Source: RYN-230 sp963782185 (GTDB lineage: Bacteria; Actinomycetota; Actinomycetes; Streptosporangiales; Streptosporangiaceae). From it: a DNA stretch of 64,000 nt. A program made the translations under genes and the position numbers. The notes under the pieces were generated by a model, which saw nothing but the letters and a program-made list of their open reading frames with translations, ran no database searches and had not been told where the DNA came from. The stretch's first letter is position 1, and every line of letters starts with the position of its first letter. Positions 1 through 8,336 of the stretch are shown here, piece after piece. Location of the stretch: the NCBI GenBank assembly GCA_963782185.1, contig CAWAJB010000015.1, positions 1 to 64,000 on the forward strand. Reading direction: 5' to 3'.

Positions 1-128
1 GGCGGCGGGCTGCCGCGGGCACGGTTGTGCCAGAAATCATGGAAGTTCGCTCCTGCGACGAGAAGGGAGTGAGGGGTCGCGGAAGCGGGGTGGGATCGCC
101 CGAAGGATGTGACTCGCCAGCGATGGAC

Positions 129-219
129 GCGTGTCAGCCAGCTCGCGTAAGGCGTGTCAGCCAGCTCGCGTTAAGGCGCGTCAGTTAGCTCGCCCGGGCG
201 CGTCAGTTAGCTCGCCCGG
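129..219. repeat. Four-copy ~23-bp tandem repeat
   Basis: Four imperfect copies of a unit with core GTCAGYYAGCTCGC follow each other with a period of about 23 bp: two of the GTGTCAGCCAGCTCGCG type, then two of the GCGTCAGTTAGCTCGCCC type. The array lies 3' of the minus-strand regulator that ends at 300. No convincing gene was seen in bases 1-299; the array is the only structure there. Confidence 0.7.
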
Positions 220-299
220 CGCGCGTGCGCGGCACCCCGCTCAGGAGCGGGGCGGCGGGGTGATGGGAAAGAGCCGGTGCACGGGCCCTACCCTACTGC

Positions 300-2108
300 T
301 CAGCTGGCCGGGGTGACGATGCCGTATTCGTGGATCTTCCGGTAGATGGTCGCGCGGGACATCCCCAGCGACTTGGCCGCCTTGACCTTGTTGCCCTGGT
401 AGTCGAGCAGGCCCTGGACGATCGCGTCGCGCTCCATGGATTCCAGCGGGGACAGCAGCCGCCGGCTCACGGTCCAGCATTCCGGCGGGAGGTCGGCCGG
501 CTGGATGGACCCGGTGCGCCGCTTCTGCACGACCCGCTTGAGCACCTGCCACAGCTGCTCGGTGTTGCCAGGCCACTTGGACCGGAGCAGGAGCTGCATG
601 GCCTCTGGCGAGCACGACAGCCTGCCGTGCTGGCCCAGCTTGGCCACGAAGAAGGGGACCAGCACGTGCAGGTCCTCGATGTGGTGGCGCAGCGGCGGCA
701 GCTCTACCGTGCTGGGGAAGAACCGGAGCAGCTTGGTCAGGTCGCCGTGCGCGCGCTGGCGGTCCAGGGTGACCGCCACCCACAGGTCGTTCTGGCGCGA
801 GGCCGTCCTGGCCTCCTGCAGCGCCGAGGTCAGCGCGTTCAGCTGCCGGGCGTTGAGCACGTCCACGTGCCGGATCACCAGCGAGCCCTCGCCGTCGAGC
901 AACTCGCGGCGGGCCCGCAGCAGCCAGTCCGTGTCGGCAACGTCGGCCGCGTCGAGCACATAGAAGCGCTCCGCCGGGTTGCGCCGCTGGTGCACCGCGC
1001 GGACCAAGGTCAGCTTGCCCACCCCGGGCTCACCCTCCAGGGCGAGCCATTCACCCGAGTCGTACACGGACTCGACCTGACGGCAGCCACGCAGCCAGAG
1101 GGCCCCGCTGCCGACCAGGCCGGGCAGCGACATGGGGGGCTTGGCGGCGGAATCCGCGGCCGGGCGCTGGTTGGCCGGCTCGATGAGCTTCACGTGCACG
1201 ACCCCGCCGGCGACGTGGTCGTCGCCCCGGACCGGACGGCAGTACATCCGGGCCTGGATGCCACTGGGCAGTTCGACGGACACCGCGCCGGCCTGCTGGA
1301 CGGCCAGCATCTCGGCGGCCTGGCCGAGCAGCACGCCCTGGTCGCCCGGATCGAGTACCTGGCGGGCGTACTCGTTCATCATGACGACATCGTTGTTCAG
1401 CGCCAGCACGATCCCGCTGGTGCGCCTGCAGGCCCGCATGTACTCCTGCATCAGCTGCAGTTCGCGTGCGCTGCTGTCCGCGAGTATGGCCTGGGTTATC
1501 TGGTCCGCAGTGGTCTTGGCCAGCGCGATGAGCAACGGGTCGGCGTCCTTACGCCAGCAGGTCAGGTTGACCGCGCCCACGGCCTTGCCGGAGATCGGGT
1601 CATGGATCGGGACCCCGGCGCAGGCCAGGTCCTCGAGGTCCTCGGCGTAGTGCTCGTGCCCGAATACGCAGGCGGGCTGGCCGCCCTCCAGGGCGGTGCC
1701 GATCCCGTTGGTGCCGACGTATTCCTCGGCGTAGCTGAAGCCGGGGGCGAGCTGGACTCCGTCCAGATGACGTTCCAGGTCGTGGTCGGCGGTCATCCTG
1801 GTCAGCACGACGCCCGCGGCGTCGGTGAGGATGACGCTGATCGGCTGCCCTTCCAGGTGCTCGCGCAGGTTGCGCAGCACGGGCATGGCGTTACGGGTCA
1901 GGGGGGTATCAAGATCAGGATCCCGGACGTAGGGCAGCGCGACCCGATCGGCGGCGACCTTCCACTGCCGTGACCGCCACCACGAGGCCAGGATTGGCTC
2001 ACGGACCTCGTTCGGACGGACGGATTCGGCCGTCAGAAACCGCTCCCGCTGCTCGGCCAGCCCCTTGCTGTCGGCCAAGGCAGGCAGGTGCACTGCTGTG
2101 GGCACCAT
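300..2108 (-). CDS. AcoR/MimR-like GAF-Fis transcriptional activator
   Basis: Predicted activator of the monooxygenase operon, 602 aa. A GAF sensor at about residues 60-205 carries the AcoR-type motif GTNGIGTAL (132-140). A degenerate AAA+ region keeps a P-loop GEPGVGK (359-365), but the Walker B stretch is eroded (SLVIRHVD, 409-416) and no GAFTGA sigma-54 loop is present. A Fis-type helix-turn-helix closes the protein (about 572-597). The ATG has a GGAGG four bases upstream. It is divergent from the operon, and perfect palindromes lie between. Known relatives control propane/binuclear-iron monooxygenases in actinobacteria; loss of the sigma-54 contact fits hosts that lack sigma-54. The effector is unknown. 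Confidence 0.85.
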   Translation of the reverse strand: MVPTAVHLPALADSKGLAEQRERFLTAESVRPNEVREPILASWWRSRQWKVAADRVALPYVRDPDLDTPLTRNAMPVLRNLREHLEGQPISVILTDAAGVVLTRMTADHDLERHLDGVQLAPGFSYAEEYVGTNGIGTALEGGQPACVFGHEHYAEDLEDLACAGVPIHDPISGKAVGAVNLTCWRKDADPLLIALAKTTADQITQAILADSSARELQLMQEYMRACRRTSGIVLALNNDVVMMNEYARQVLDPGDQGVLLGQAAEMLAVQQAGAVSVELPSGIQARMYCRPVRGDDHVAGGVVHVKLIEPANQRPAADSAAKPPMSLPGLVGSGALWLRGCRQVESVYDSGEWLALEGEPGVGKLTLVRAVHQRRNPAERFYVLDAADVADTDWLLRARRELLDGEGSLVIRHVDVLNARQLNALTSALQEARTASRQNDLWVAVTLDRQRAHGDLTKLLRFFPSTVELPPLRHHIEDLHVLVPFFVAKLGQHGRLSCSPEAMQLLLRSKWPGNTEQLWQVLKRVVQKRRTGSIQPADLPPECWTVSRRLLSPLESMERDAIVQGLLDYQGNKVKAAKSLGMSRATIYRKIHEYGIVTPAS

Positions 2109-2221
2109 CGCGCCTCCGTACCTCCCGGTACCGCTCGCGCAAGCTTTTCACGCAGCTCGCGGTCGGGCATCCCGAGTTCGGGTCTTACCTACCCAAAATA
2201 GGTGCGGCGTTACCGACCCCT

Positions 2222-2236
2222 GTCTCAAGTTGAGAC
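2222..2236. promoter_or_regulatory. Palindromic operator 1 (GTCTCAAGTTGAGAC)
   Basis: Perfect inverted repeat with 7-bp arms GTCTCAA/TTGAGAC around one central base, in the gap between the divergent activator and the operon. A second, slightly degenerate copy lies at 2621-2635. Two copies of one palindrome on the operon side of its regulator suggest binding sites for the Fis-type activator; this assignment is inference. Confidence 0.6.
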
Positions 2237-2318
2237 CAGCGGCCCCTCGGGGTCGGCGTTTTGATCGAGGGACACCGGCTTACTTGTGCATGCCCGCCGA
2301 AGATTCCGGAGCCGCCCC

Positions 2319-2567
2319 ATGGAGCAACCAGGTCCGCACCCCGGTGAGACCTTCAACCCTTGGAGCGTAGTCAACCTGGTCTTTCACCACCTGGCTGACC
2401 AGGGACTGCATCCGGTCCTGGGTGAAACGGGTGATCCCGGTGCCCCGGCTGCGGAGTTGCTCCGCGCCCTGGGGATCCAGCCAGCCGCCGAGGGGAATCA
2501 GCGGCAGTCCGAGCATGTCCAGGATCAGCTCGCCGAGCTTCGGAACATCTTCTTCGGTGACCGCTGA
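2319..2567 (+). CDS. Small hypothetical protein between the two operators
   Basis: 82 aa, unrecognised. The ATG at 2319 has a GGAG seven bases upstream; a GTG at 2286 in the same frame is an alternative start. The predicted protein is mainly amphipathic helix with a hydrophobic block (NPWSVVNLVFHHLA), a conserved-looking GDPGAPAAELLRALGI stretch and a basic end. Each GTCTCA palindrome lies just upstream of a plus-strand gene only if this frame is the real one. That, and the protein-like composition, favour it over the overlapping minus-strand frame at 2280-2672. It could be a small accessory or regulatory protein of the monooxygenase operon. Moderate to low certainty. Confidence 0.45.
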   Translation: MEQPGPHPGETFNPWSVVNLVFHHLADQGLHPVLGETGDPGAPAAELLRALGIQPAAEGNQRQSEHVQDQLAELRNIFFGDR

Positions 2568-2620
2568 GCCCGCGGCCGCGGACGCCGTGCGCACACAGTC
2601 CGCGCTGATCAGACGGCCCT

Positions 2621-2635
2621 GTCTCATGTTGAGAG
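2621..2635. promoter_or_regulatory. Palindromic operator 2 (GTCTCATGTTGAGAG)
   Basis: Second copy of the palindrome at 2222-2236, with arms TCTCA/TGAGA and a 3-base centre. It sits about 160 bp upstream of the hydroxylase start and just upstream of a candidate promoter, a suitable place for an activator site. Confidence 0.55.
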
Positions 2636-2648
2636 CCCGGCCCCCGCT

Positions 2649-2677
2649 TTTACAGGTTGTTATTCGGCACATAGGGA
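2649..2677 (+). promoter_or_regulatory. Tentative promoter of the monooxygenase operon
   Basis: A TTTACA -35-like hexamer is followed after 17 bases by TAGGGA, a poor -10. It lies in a relatively AT-rich stretch 14 bp downstream of the second palindrome. A weak promoter next to an operator is what an activator-dependent promoter would look like, but the match is marginal. Confidence 0.25.
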
Positions 2678-2792
2678 CTTTCGAGCGTCAGGGGCTCATG
2701 CATCCGGCCGCCGGTGAGGCGCTGGCGGCGGAGACAAGAGGCCAACCGCAGGCACGAGGCCTGACGGAACCCACAAAGGGGAAGGGGTGACC

Positions 2793-4445
2793 ATGAGTCG
2801 CCAGAGTGTGGCCAAGGCCCACCAGAAGATCCAGGAACTGTCCTGGGAACCCATGTATCACGAGCCGGTGTCGCAGTACGGGACGGACTACTCGTTCCGG
2901 AAGGCATCCAAGAAGGACCCCCTGAAGCAGGTCCTGCGCTCATACTTCCCGATGCAGGAAGAGAAGGACCACCGGGTCTACGGGGCCCAGGACGGCGCCA
3001 TCCGCGGCAACATGTTCCGCCAGGTGCAGGAGCGCTGGCTGGAATGGCAGAAGCTGTTCCTGTCCATCATCCCGCTCCCGGAGATCTCCGCGGCGCGGGC
3101 CATGCCGCTGCTCTTCCGCACCGTCCCCAACCCGGAACTGCACAACGGCCAGGCGATCCAGATGATCGACGAGGTACGCCACTCGACGATCCAGCAGAAC
3201 CTCAAGCGCCTGTACATGAACAACTACATCGACCCGGCGGGCTTCAACAACAGCCTCCGGAACTTCCAGAACGACTACTGCGGGACGATCGGCCGGCAGT
3301 TCGCCGAAGGGTTCATCACTGGTGACGCGATCACCGCGGCGAGCATCTACCTGACGATCGTGGCGGAGACGGCGTTCACCAACACGCTGTTCGTGGCCAT
3401 GCCCGCCGAAGCCGCCGCCAACGGCGACTACCTGCTGCCGACCGTGTTCCACTCGGTCCAGTCGGATGAGTCGCGGCACATCAGCAACGGCTACGCCACC
3501 CTCCTCATGGCCCTGGCCGACGAGGAGAACCACCAGCTGCTCCAGCGCGACCTGCGCTACGCGTGGTGGAACAACCACCGCGTGGTGGACGCCGCCATCG
3601 GCACGTTCATCGAGTACGGCACCAAGGACCGGCGCAAGGACCGTGAGTCCTACGCCGAGATGTGGCGCCGGTGGATCTACGACGACTACTACCGCAGCTA
3701 CCTGGTACCGCTCGAGAAGTACGGGCTGGTCATCCCGCACGACCTCATCGAAGAGGCCTGGAACCAGATCTGGAACAAGGGCTACGTGCACGAGGTAGCC
3801 CAGTTCTTCGCCACCGGCTGGCTGGCGAACTACTGGCGGATCGACCCGATGACCGACACGGACTTCGAGTGGTTCGAGTACAAGTACCCGGGCTGGTACG
3901 ACAAGTACGGCAAGTGGTGGGAGAACTACAACCGGCTGTCGCGGCCGAACGGGCACCACCCGATCGTGGCCGAGAGCGTCAACTACGTGTACCCGCACCG
4001 CTGCTGGACCTGCATGGTGCCCTGCCTGGTCCGCGAGGACATGGTCATCGACGAGGTCGACGGCCAGGTCCGCACCTACTGCCACGAGGAATGCCGGTGG
4101 ACGGACGCGGAAGCGTTCCGGCCCACCTACCAGGGCCGGTCCACCCCGAACATGGGCCAGCTCATCGGCAAGCGCGAATGGGAGACCCTGTACCACGGCT
4201 GGAACTGGGCCGACGTGGTCTCCGACATGGGTTACGTCCGGGACGACGGCAAGACGCTGGTCGCCCAGCCGCACCTGGACCTGGACCCGAGCAAGATGTG
4301 GACACTCGACCACCTGCGCCGGATGGGACCAGTGCTGAGCCCGAACGTCATCCTCAACGAGATGACGCCGGAAGAAAGGGCGGCCTTCAAGGCCGACTAC
4401 AACAAGCAGGGCCCGGCGGGCCGTCCAGCACCAGCGGACGCCTGA
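2793..4445 (+). CDS. prmA: Soluble di-iron monooxygenase hydroxylase, large (alpha) subunit
   Basis: Catalytic subunit, 550 aa, that hydroxylates propane or related small substrates at a carboxylate-bridged di-iron centre. All six expected ligands are visible: E97, E127, H130, E192, E226, H229, within PLPE, DEVRH, VAE and DESRH. Their spacings (30, 3, 62, 34, 3) equal those of methane monooxygenase hydroxylase. Size and context match the propane monooxygenase/MimA group (group 5-6 SDIMOs). The ATG at 2793 is preferred over an in-frame GTG at 2787 because the purine-rich Shine-Dalgarno ends at 2787. It is first of the structural genes. Substrate cannot be read from sequence; propane, acetone or phenol-type substrates are known in the family. 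Confidence 0.93.
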   Translation: MSRQSVAKAHQKIQELSWEPMYHEPVSQYGTDYSFRKASKKDPLKQVLRSYFPMQEEKDHRVYGAQDGAIRGNMFRQVQERWLEWQKLFLSIIPLPEISAARAMPLLFRTVPNPELHNGQAIQMIDEVRHSTIQQNLKRLYMNNYIDPAGFNNSLRNFQNDYCGTIGRQFAEGFITGDAITAASIYLTIVAETAFTNTLFVAMPAEAAANGDYLLPTVFHSVQSDESRHISNGYATLLMALADEENHQLLQRDLRYAWWNNHRVVDAAIGTFIEYGTKDRRKDRESYAEMWRRWIYDDYYRSYLVPLEKYGLVIPHDLIEEAWNQIWNKGYVHEVAQFFATGWLANYWRIDPMTDTDFEWFEYKYPGWYDKYGKWWENYNRLSRPNGHHPIVAESVNYVYPHRCWTCMVPCLVREDMVIDEVDGQVRTYCHEECRWTDAEAFRPTYQGRSTPNMGQLIGKREWETLYHGWNWADVVSDMGYVRDDGKTLVAQPHLDLDPSKMWTLDHLRRMGPVLSPNVILNEMTPEERAAFKADYNKQGPAGRPAPADA

Positions 4446-4462
4446 CCGAACCCAGCCAGACC

Positions 4463-4501
4463 GGGAGGTGGGCCGCAGGCCACGCCCTGCGGCCCCCTCC
4501 C
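4463..4501 (+). promoter_or_regulatory. Strong intercistronic hairpin between prmA and prmB
   Basis: GGGAGG-T-GGGCCGCAGG pairs with CCTGCGGCC-CCCTCCC around a short loop, giving about 16 pairs with one bulged base. There is no T-tract, and the genes downstream clearly belong to the operon. It could be an mRNA stabiliser or partial terminator that sets more hydroxylase than reductase. Confidence 0.6.
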
Positions 4502-4544
4502 AACCACTTCTCCGAGGCGATTTCCACCATCCGCGAGGGGGGCC

Positions 4545-5591
4545 ATGGCCGACAAGCACGTCGTACGATTCGAGCCGGTCGGCATCGAGATCGAGGTCCG
4601 TGAGGATCAGAACATCCTGCGGGCCGCGGCGGAGCAGGGCATCATGCTCATGCACGGCTGCAAGGAGGGCCAGTGCGCCGCGTGCAAGTCGTTCATCCTC
4701 GAGGGCGAGGACATTGAGCACGACCGGTACTCGACCTTCGCGCTCCCTGACTACGAGCTCGATGAGGGCTACACGCTGCTGTGCCGGGCGCACGCCTACG
4801 AGGACGTCACCATCGAGCTGCTCAACTACGACGAGGAGATGATCCGTTCCGGCCTGCCGATCCAGCAGGGCGTGGCGGAGGTGGTGTCCAGGGACGCGGT
4901 CACCCACGACATGCGGCACCTGATCCTGCGGCTGCTCGAGCCGGATGAGATCAAGTACTTCCCCGGCCAGTACATGGACATCGCCGTTCCCGGGACGGAG
5001 GAGGTCCGGTCCTTCTCGATGGCAAACACCTCCAGCCGCGAATCCGGGCTGCTGGAGTTCATCATCAAGGTCTACCCGGACGGGGTGTTCTCCAGGTTCC
5101 TGGCCGAGAAGCTGGCCGAGGGGGACCGGCTCGACCTGAGCGGCCCGTTCGGGGTCTTCACCCTCCGCGAGGGCGAGAACGACCTGGTCTTCGTCGGCGG
5201 CGGGGCGGGCATGGCCCCGATCCTGTCGCTGCTGCGCACCCTGGCTGAACGCGGCATCCAGCGCAAGGCCACCTTCTTCTATGGCGCCCGGGCCAGGCGG
5301 GACCTGTGCTTCGAGGCCGAACTGCACGAGCTCGAGGAGAAGCTGCCGAACTTCCGGTACATCCCGGCGCTGTCCGAGGCGGACGTCGATGACCACTGGG
5401 ACGGCGAGAGCGGTTTCGTCACCGACGTGGTCAAGCGGCACCTGACCGACCTGACCGGAGCTCACGCCTACGTCTGCGGTCCACCGCCCATGGTGGAGGC
5501 AGCCCTGCCGCTGCTCGAGCAGCTAGGCGTGGAACAAAAGCGGATCTACTACGACAAGTTCACCACCACCGGGGATCCCGGCCAGCAGTGA
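4545..5591 (+). CDS. prmB: Monooxygenase reductase (2Fe-2S, FAD, NADH)
   Basis: Electron-transfer component, 348 aa, passing electrons from NADH to the hydroxylase. An N-terminal plant-type ferredoxin domain has cluster ligands C39, C44, C47 and C80. It is followed by an FAD domain with RSFSMAN (155-161) and an NAD domain with GGGAGMAP (218-225) and CGPPPM (311-316). Length and domain order match PrmB/MimB and methane monooxygenase MmoC. The start ATG follows a GAGGGGGG Shine-Dalgarno. It is separated from prmA by a 99-bp gap with a strong hairpin. Confidence 0.93.
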   Translation: MADKHVVRFEPVGIEIEVREDQNILRAAAEQGIMLMHGCKEGQCAACKSFILEGEDIEHDRYSTFALPDYELDEGYTLLCRAHAYEDVTIELLNYDEEMIRSGLPIQQGVAEVVSRDAVTHDMRHLILRLLEPDEIKYFPGQYMDIAVPGTEEVRSFSMANTSSRESGLLEFIIKVYPDGVFSRFLAEKLAEGDRLDLSGPFGVFTLREGENDLVFVGGGAGMAPILSLLRTLAERGIQRKATFFYGARARRDLCFEAELHELEEKLPNFRYIPALSEADVDDHWDGESGFVTDVVKRHLTDLTGAHAYVCGPPPMVEAALPLLEQLGVEQKRIYYDKFTTTGDPGQQ

Positions 5592-5615
5592 GGAGCAACG
5601 GACGTGCCTGCAAGT

Positions 5616-5637
5616 CCACCGGCAAGGCCGCCGGTGG
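5616..5637 (+). promoter_or_regulatory. Intercistronic hairpin between prmB and prmC
   Basis: CCACCGGC pairs with GCCGGTGG (8 bp) around a 6-base loop in the 85-bp gap. It has no T-tract. It is the second intercistronic hairpin of the operon and may tune transcript ends. Confidence 0.45.
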
Positions 5638-5676
5638 CAATCCGCGCCTGAACTCTCACGATGAAGGAGAGACCTC

Positions 5677-6846
5677 ATGACAACCGCTCCAGAACGCAGT
5701 GTTCCCAAGCCGGTCTTTACCGACGCGGAAGCCGGGGCGAAGGTATTCCCGGACTCGACCTCCCGCCGCTTCAACTACTACACGCCCGCCAAGCGCAAGC
5801 AGACCCACTACGAGGACGTGACGGTCGAGGTCCAGCCCGACCCGCGGCACTACCTCGCCCAGGGTTGGCTCTACGGTTTCTCCGACGGCCGGGGCGGGTA
5901 CCCGCTGGACTGGACAGCCCTCAAGTCCTGGGGCTCTGACCGGCCGGAGCCAGAGCGTTACCCGGGTTCGGGCGGCAAGGGCTACGACTGGCCAGCGCTC
6001 GGCTGGCACGAGTTCCGCGACCCCAATGAGGAGTGGGAGCTCACGTTCTACCGCTACAACTCCAACGTCGTGCGGCAGCTGAACCAGAACATCGATGCGG
6101 CCAGGGCAGCGAAGGCGTTCGAGCAGTGGAACCGGAGCTGGGTGAACTTCGTCGAGCGCAACGTCGGGGCCTGGATGCACGTGGATCACGGGCTGGGGCT
6201 GTACCTCTTCGCCAACGCCAACCGGCGGGCGCCGACCAACATGCACAACAACGCGATCTCGGTGAACAGCATGCACCGGATCCGGTCCGCCCAGGACCTC
6301 GCCCTGTACAACCTCAGCCTGACTGAGGAAATCGAGGGCTTCGACGGCACGGCGCACCTGGAGACCTGGAACAGCGACCCGGCCTGGCAGGGCGTCCGGG
6401 ACGTCGCCGAGCAGATGACCGCGATCGACGACTGGTGCGAGGCGATCTTCGTGGCCAACGTCGTGTTCGAGCCGCTGGTCGGCGAGCTGTTCCGCAGCCA
6501 GCTGGTGCAGCACGCGGCCCCGCGCAACGGCGACTTCGTCACCCCCACGGTGGTCGGCGCGGAGGAGTACGACTACGCCGAGCGCGACCTGCGCTACACG
6601 CGGCCGATGTTCGAACTGCTGACCACCGACCGTGAGTTCGGTGACCAGAACAAGGCCAAGCTCCAGGAGTGGCTGTCGGTCTGGACGCCCCGGGCCATCG
6701 CCGCCTCGCGCGCGTTGCAGCCCCTGTGGTCGCAGCCCGAGTACAAGCCCCCGCGGTTCGAGGACGCCCTGGATGCGCAGAAGCGGCGGTTCAGCGGCAT
6801 CCTCTCCGACCTGCACCTGGAAAACCCGAAGGAGCTGGCCCAGTGA
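5677..6846 (+). CDS. prmC: Monooxygenase hydroxylase, small (beta) subunit
   Basis: 389 aa, the structural beta subunit of the (alpha-beta)2 hydroxylase. It has the same ferritin-like fold as the alpha subunit but lacks the paired ExxH ligands, as expected for the non-catalytic chain. Tyrosine/tryptophan-rich N-terminus and the segment EQWNRSWVNFVERNVGAWMH are typical of PrmC/MimC. A GAAGGAGAG Shine-Dalgarno lies five bases before the ATG. Its stop overlaps the GTG of the coupling protein by 4 bp, so translation is coupled. Confidence 0.92.
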   Translation: MTTAPERSVPKPVFTDAEAGAKVFPDSTSRRFNYYTPAKRKQTHYEDVTVEVQPDPRHYLAQGWLYGFSDGRGGYPLDWTALKSWGSDRPEPERYPGSGGKGYDWPALGWHEFRDPNEEWELTFYRYNSNVVRQLNQNIDAARAAKAFEQWNRSWVNFVERNVGAWMHVDHGLGLYLFANANRRAPTNMHNNAISVNSMHRIRSAQDLALYNLSLTEEIEGFDGTAHLETWNSDPAWQGVRDVAEQMTAIDDWCEAIFVANVVFEPLVGELFRSQLVQHAAPRNGDFVTPTVVGAEEYDYAERDLRYTRPMFELLTTDREFGDQNKAKLQEWLSVWTPRAIAASRALQPLWSQPEYKPPRFEDALDAQKRRFSGILSDLHLENPKELAQ

Positions 6847-7223
6847 CGACGTTCAAGACCACCGAGAGCCCGTTCAAGTCCGACAACACCGCGTCCAACC
6901 AGTGCGGCGTCACCCTGATGAACAACCAGGTCGGGGCCGTGGTCGCTGACGTCATGAGGACCAAGGACAACGTGTCCGTGCGTTTCCTGCCGTCGATGAT
7001 CCGGGTCGACGCGATCGGCCGGATGGACTTCGTCTACGACGAGATCTCCGAGGCGCTCGGCGAGGAGCCGGGATTCTTCGACTCCGCGGAGTTCGAGGAG
7101 AACATGTCCACCCACTACGGCCGGATGATCCACGAGGACGACCGGACGATCATGTTCGCCAACCCTGAGGACGCGGCCGAGTACATCGGCTTCGACCTCA
7201 CCGATCTCACCCCGACGAGCTAG
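6843..7223 (+). CDS. prmD: Monooxygenase coupling/effector protein
   Basis: 126 aa MmoB/DmpM-type effector that binds the hydroxylase without cofactors and gates substrate and oxygen access. The core from VGAVVADVMRTKDNVSVRFLP through the conserved IRVDAIGRMDFVYDE is characteristic. The GTG at 6843 lies inside the end of prmC (GTGA overlap); the longer open frame upstream is merely antiparallel to the prmC reading. Length agrees with PrmD/MimD. Confidence 0.92.
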   Translation: MTTFKTTESPFKSDNTASNQCGVTLMNNQVGAVVADVMRTKDNVSVRFLPSMIRVDAIGRMDFVYDEISEALGEEPGFFDSAEFEENMSTHYGRMIHEDDRTIMFANPEDAAEYIGFDLTDLTPTS

Positions 7224-7268
7224 CCCGGCGTCCAGCGCTTCAGAATCGGACCCCCACGAGGAGGAACC

Positions 7269-8336
7269 GTGTACGAAAAGGACGGCGAGAAGTACTTCGT
7301 TGTCGATAGCCATATGCACTACTGGAACGCTGCTCCGGACAACTGGGTCAAGGGGGCCGAGCAGTACGCCAAGGGCTGGATCGAGTGCTTCCACGCCTAC
7401 CAGGGCCTCGGCCCGCCCGAGACGCACTGGTCCATCGAGCACTTCCAGAAGTACTCCGAAGACGACCTGATGAAGGACGTCTTCGAGGATGGCTACGTGG
7501 ATGTGGCGGTGTTCCAGCCGACGTACCTGAAGGAGTGGTACGCGGAGGGCTTCAACACCACCGAGCGCAACGCCGAAATGGGGAAGCGGCACCCGGGGAA
7601 GTTCATCTACAACACCCGGTTCGACCCCCGCGACGGCGATCCCGGGCTGGAACAGCTCAAGAAGAACGTCAACAAGTACGGCTCGAAGGGCGTCAAGCTC
7701 TACACCGCCGAGTGGAACAACGGCTCTCGCGGCTACAAGCTGAGCGACCCGGGTGCCTACCGCTTCCTGGAGGCGGCCCAGAACCTCGGGATCAAGAACA
7801 TCCACGTGCACAAGGGCCCGACGATCTGGCCCCTGGACAAGGACGCGTTCGATGTCTCCGACATCGACCACTGCGCGACCGACTTCCCGGACCTGAACTT
7901 CATCGTCGAGCACGTGGGCCTGCCGCGGATCGAGGACTTCTGCTTCATGGCGACGCAGGAGCCCAACGTCTACGCCGGCCTGTCCGTGGTCATCGGCGGC
8001 CTGATGTACGCGCGGCCGAAGTTCTTCGCCAAGGTCATGGGCGAGCTGCTGTTCTGGGTCGGTGAGGACAAGATGACCTTCGGCAGCGACTACGGCATCT
8101 GGGAGCCGAAGTGGCAGATCGAGGGCTTCGTGGACTGGGACTACCCCAGCGACGAGTTCTCCGACTTCCCCAGGGTGAACACCAATACCAAGAAGAAGAT
8201 CCTCGGGCTGAACGCGGCCAAGCTGTATGACATCGAGGTCCCGGCCGAGTTCCAGATCAAGGACGCCAGCGCCCCGGCGTCGCAGGATGACGCCAAGCTG
8301 GTCGAAGACGACCCGCAGCTGGTTACGGGAGCATGA
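7269..8336 (+). CDS. Amidohydrolase (amidohydrolase-2 family) of the monooxygenase operon
   Basis: 355 aa metal-dependent hydrolase or decarboxylase-like TIM barrel. Metal-site features are HxH in VVDSHMHYWN (H15, H17), a histidine in NIHVHKGP, another in VEHVGLPR, and the terminal aspartate in FGSDYGIW. A perfect GAGGAGGAA Shine-Dalgarno precedes the GTG. The same gene stands in this position of propane and MimABCD operons, where mutant work has linked it to the monooxygenase, but its reaction is not established. It may act in iron-centre maturation or on a downstream metabolite. The stop overlaps the next gene by 4 bp. Confidence 0.85.
   Translation: MYEKDGEKYFVVDSHMHYWNAAPDNWVKGAEQYAKGWIECFHAYQGLGPPETHWSIEHFQKYSEDDLMKDVFEDGYVDVAVFQPTYLKEWYAEGFNTTERNAEMGKRHPGKFIYNTRFDPRDGDPGLEQLKKNVNKYGSKGVKLYTAEWNNGSRGYKLSDPGAYRFLEAAQNLGIKNIHVHKGPTIWPLDKDAFDVSDIDHCATDFPDLNFIVEHVGLPRIEDFCFMATQEPNVYAGLSVVIGGLMYARPKFFAKVMGELLFWVGEDKMTFGSDYGIWEPKWQIEGFVDWDYPSDEFSDFPRVNTNTKKKILGLNAAKLYDIEVPAEFQIKDASAPASQDDAKLVEDDPQLVTGA

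Noticed and set aside
2280..2672. 130-residue minus-strand open frame between activator and hydroxylase
   Set aside because: It overlaps the plus-strand small gene, would place the second palindrome inside the coding region, and its N-terminus lacks a Shine-Dalgarno. It remains an alternative.
2940..5465. 841-residue minus-strand open frame
   Set aside because: It is antisense to prmA and prmB; high G+C keeps the opposite frame open. It is Val/Asp/Arg/His-rich without domain motifs.
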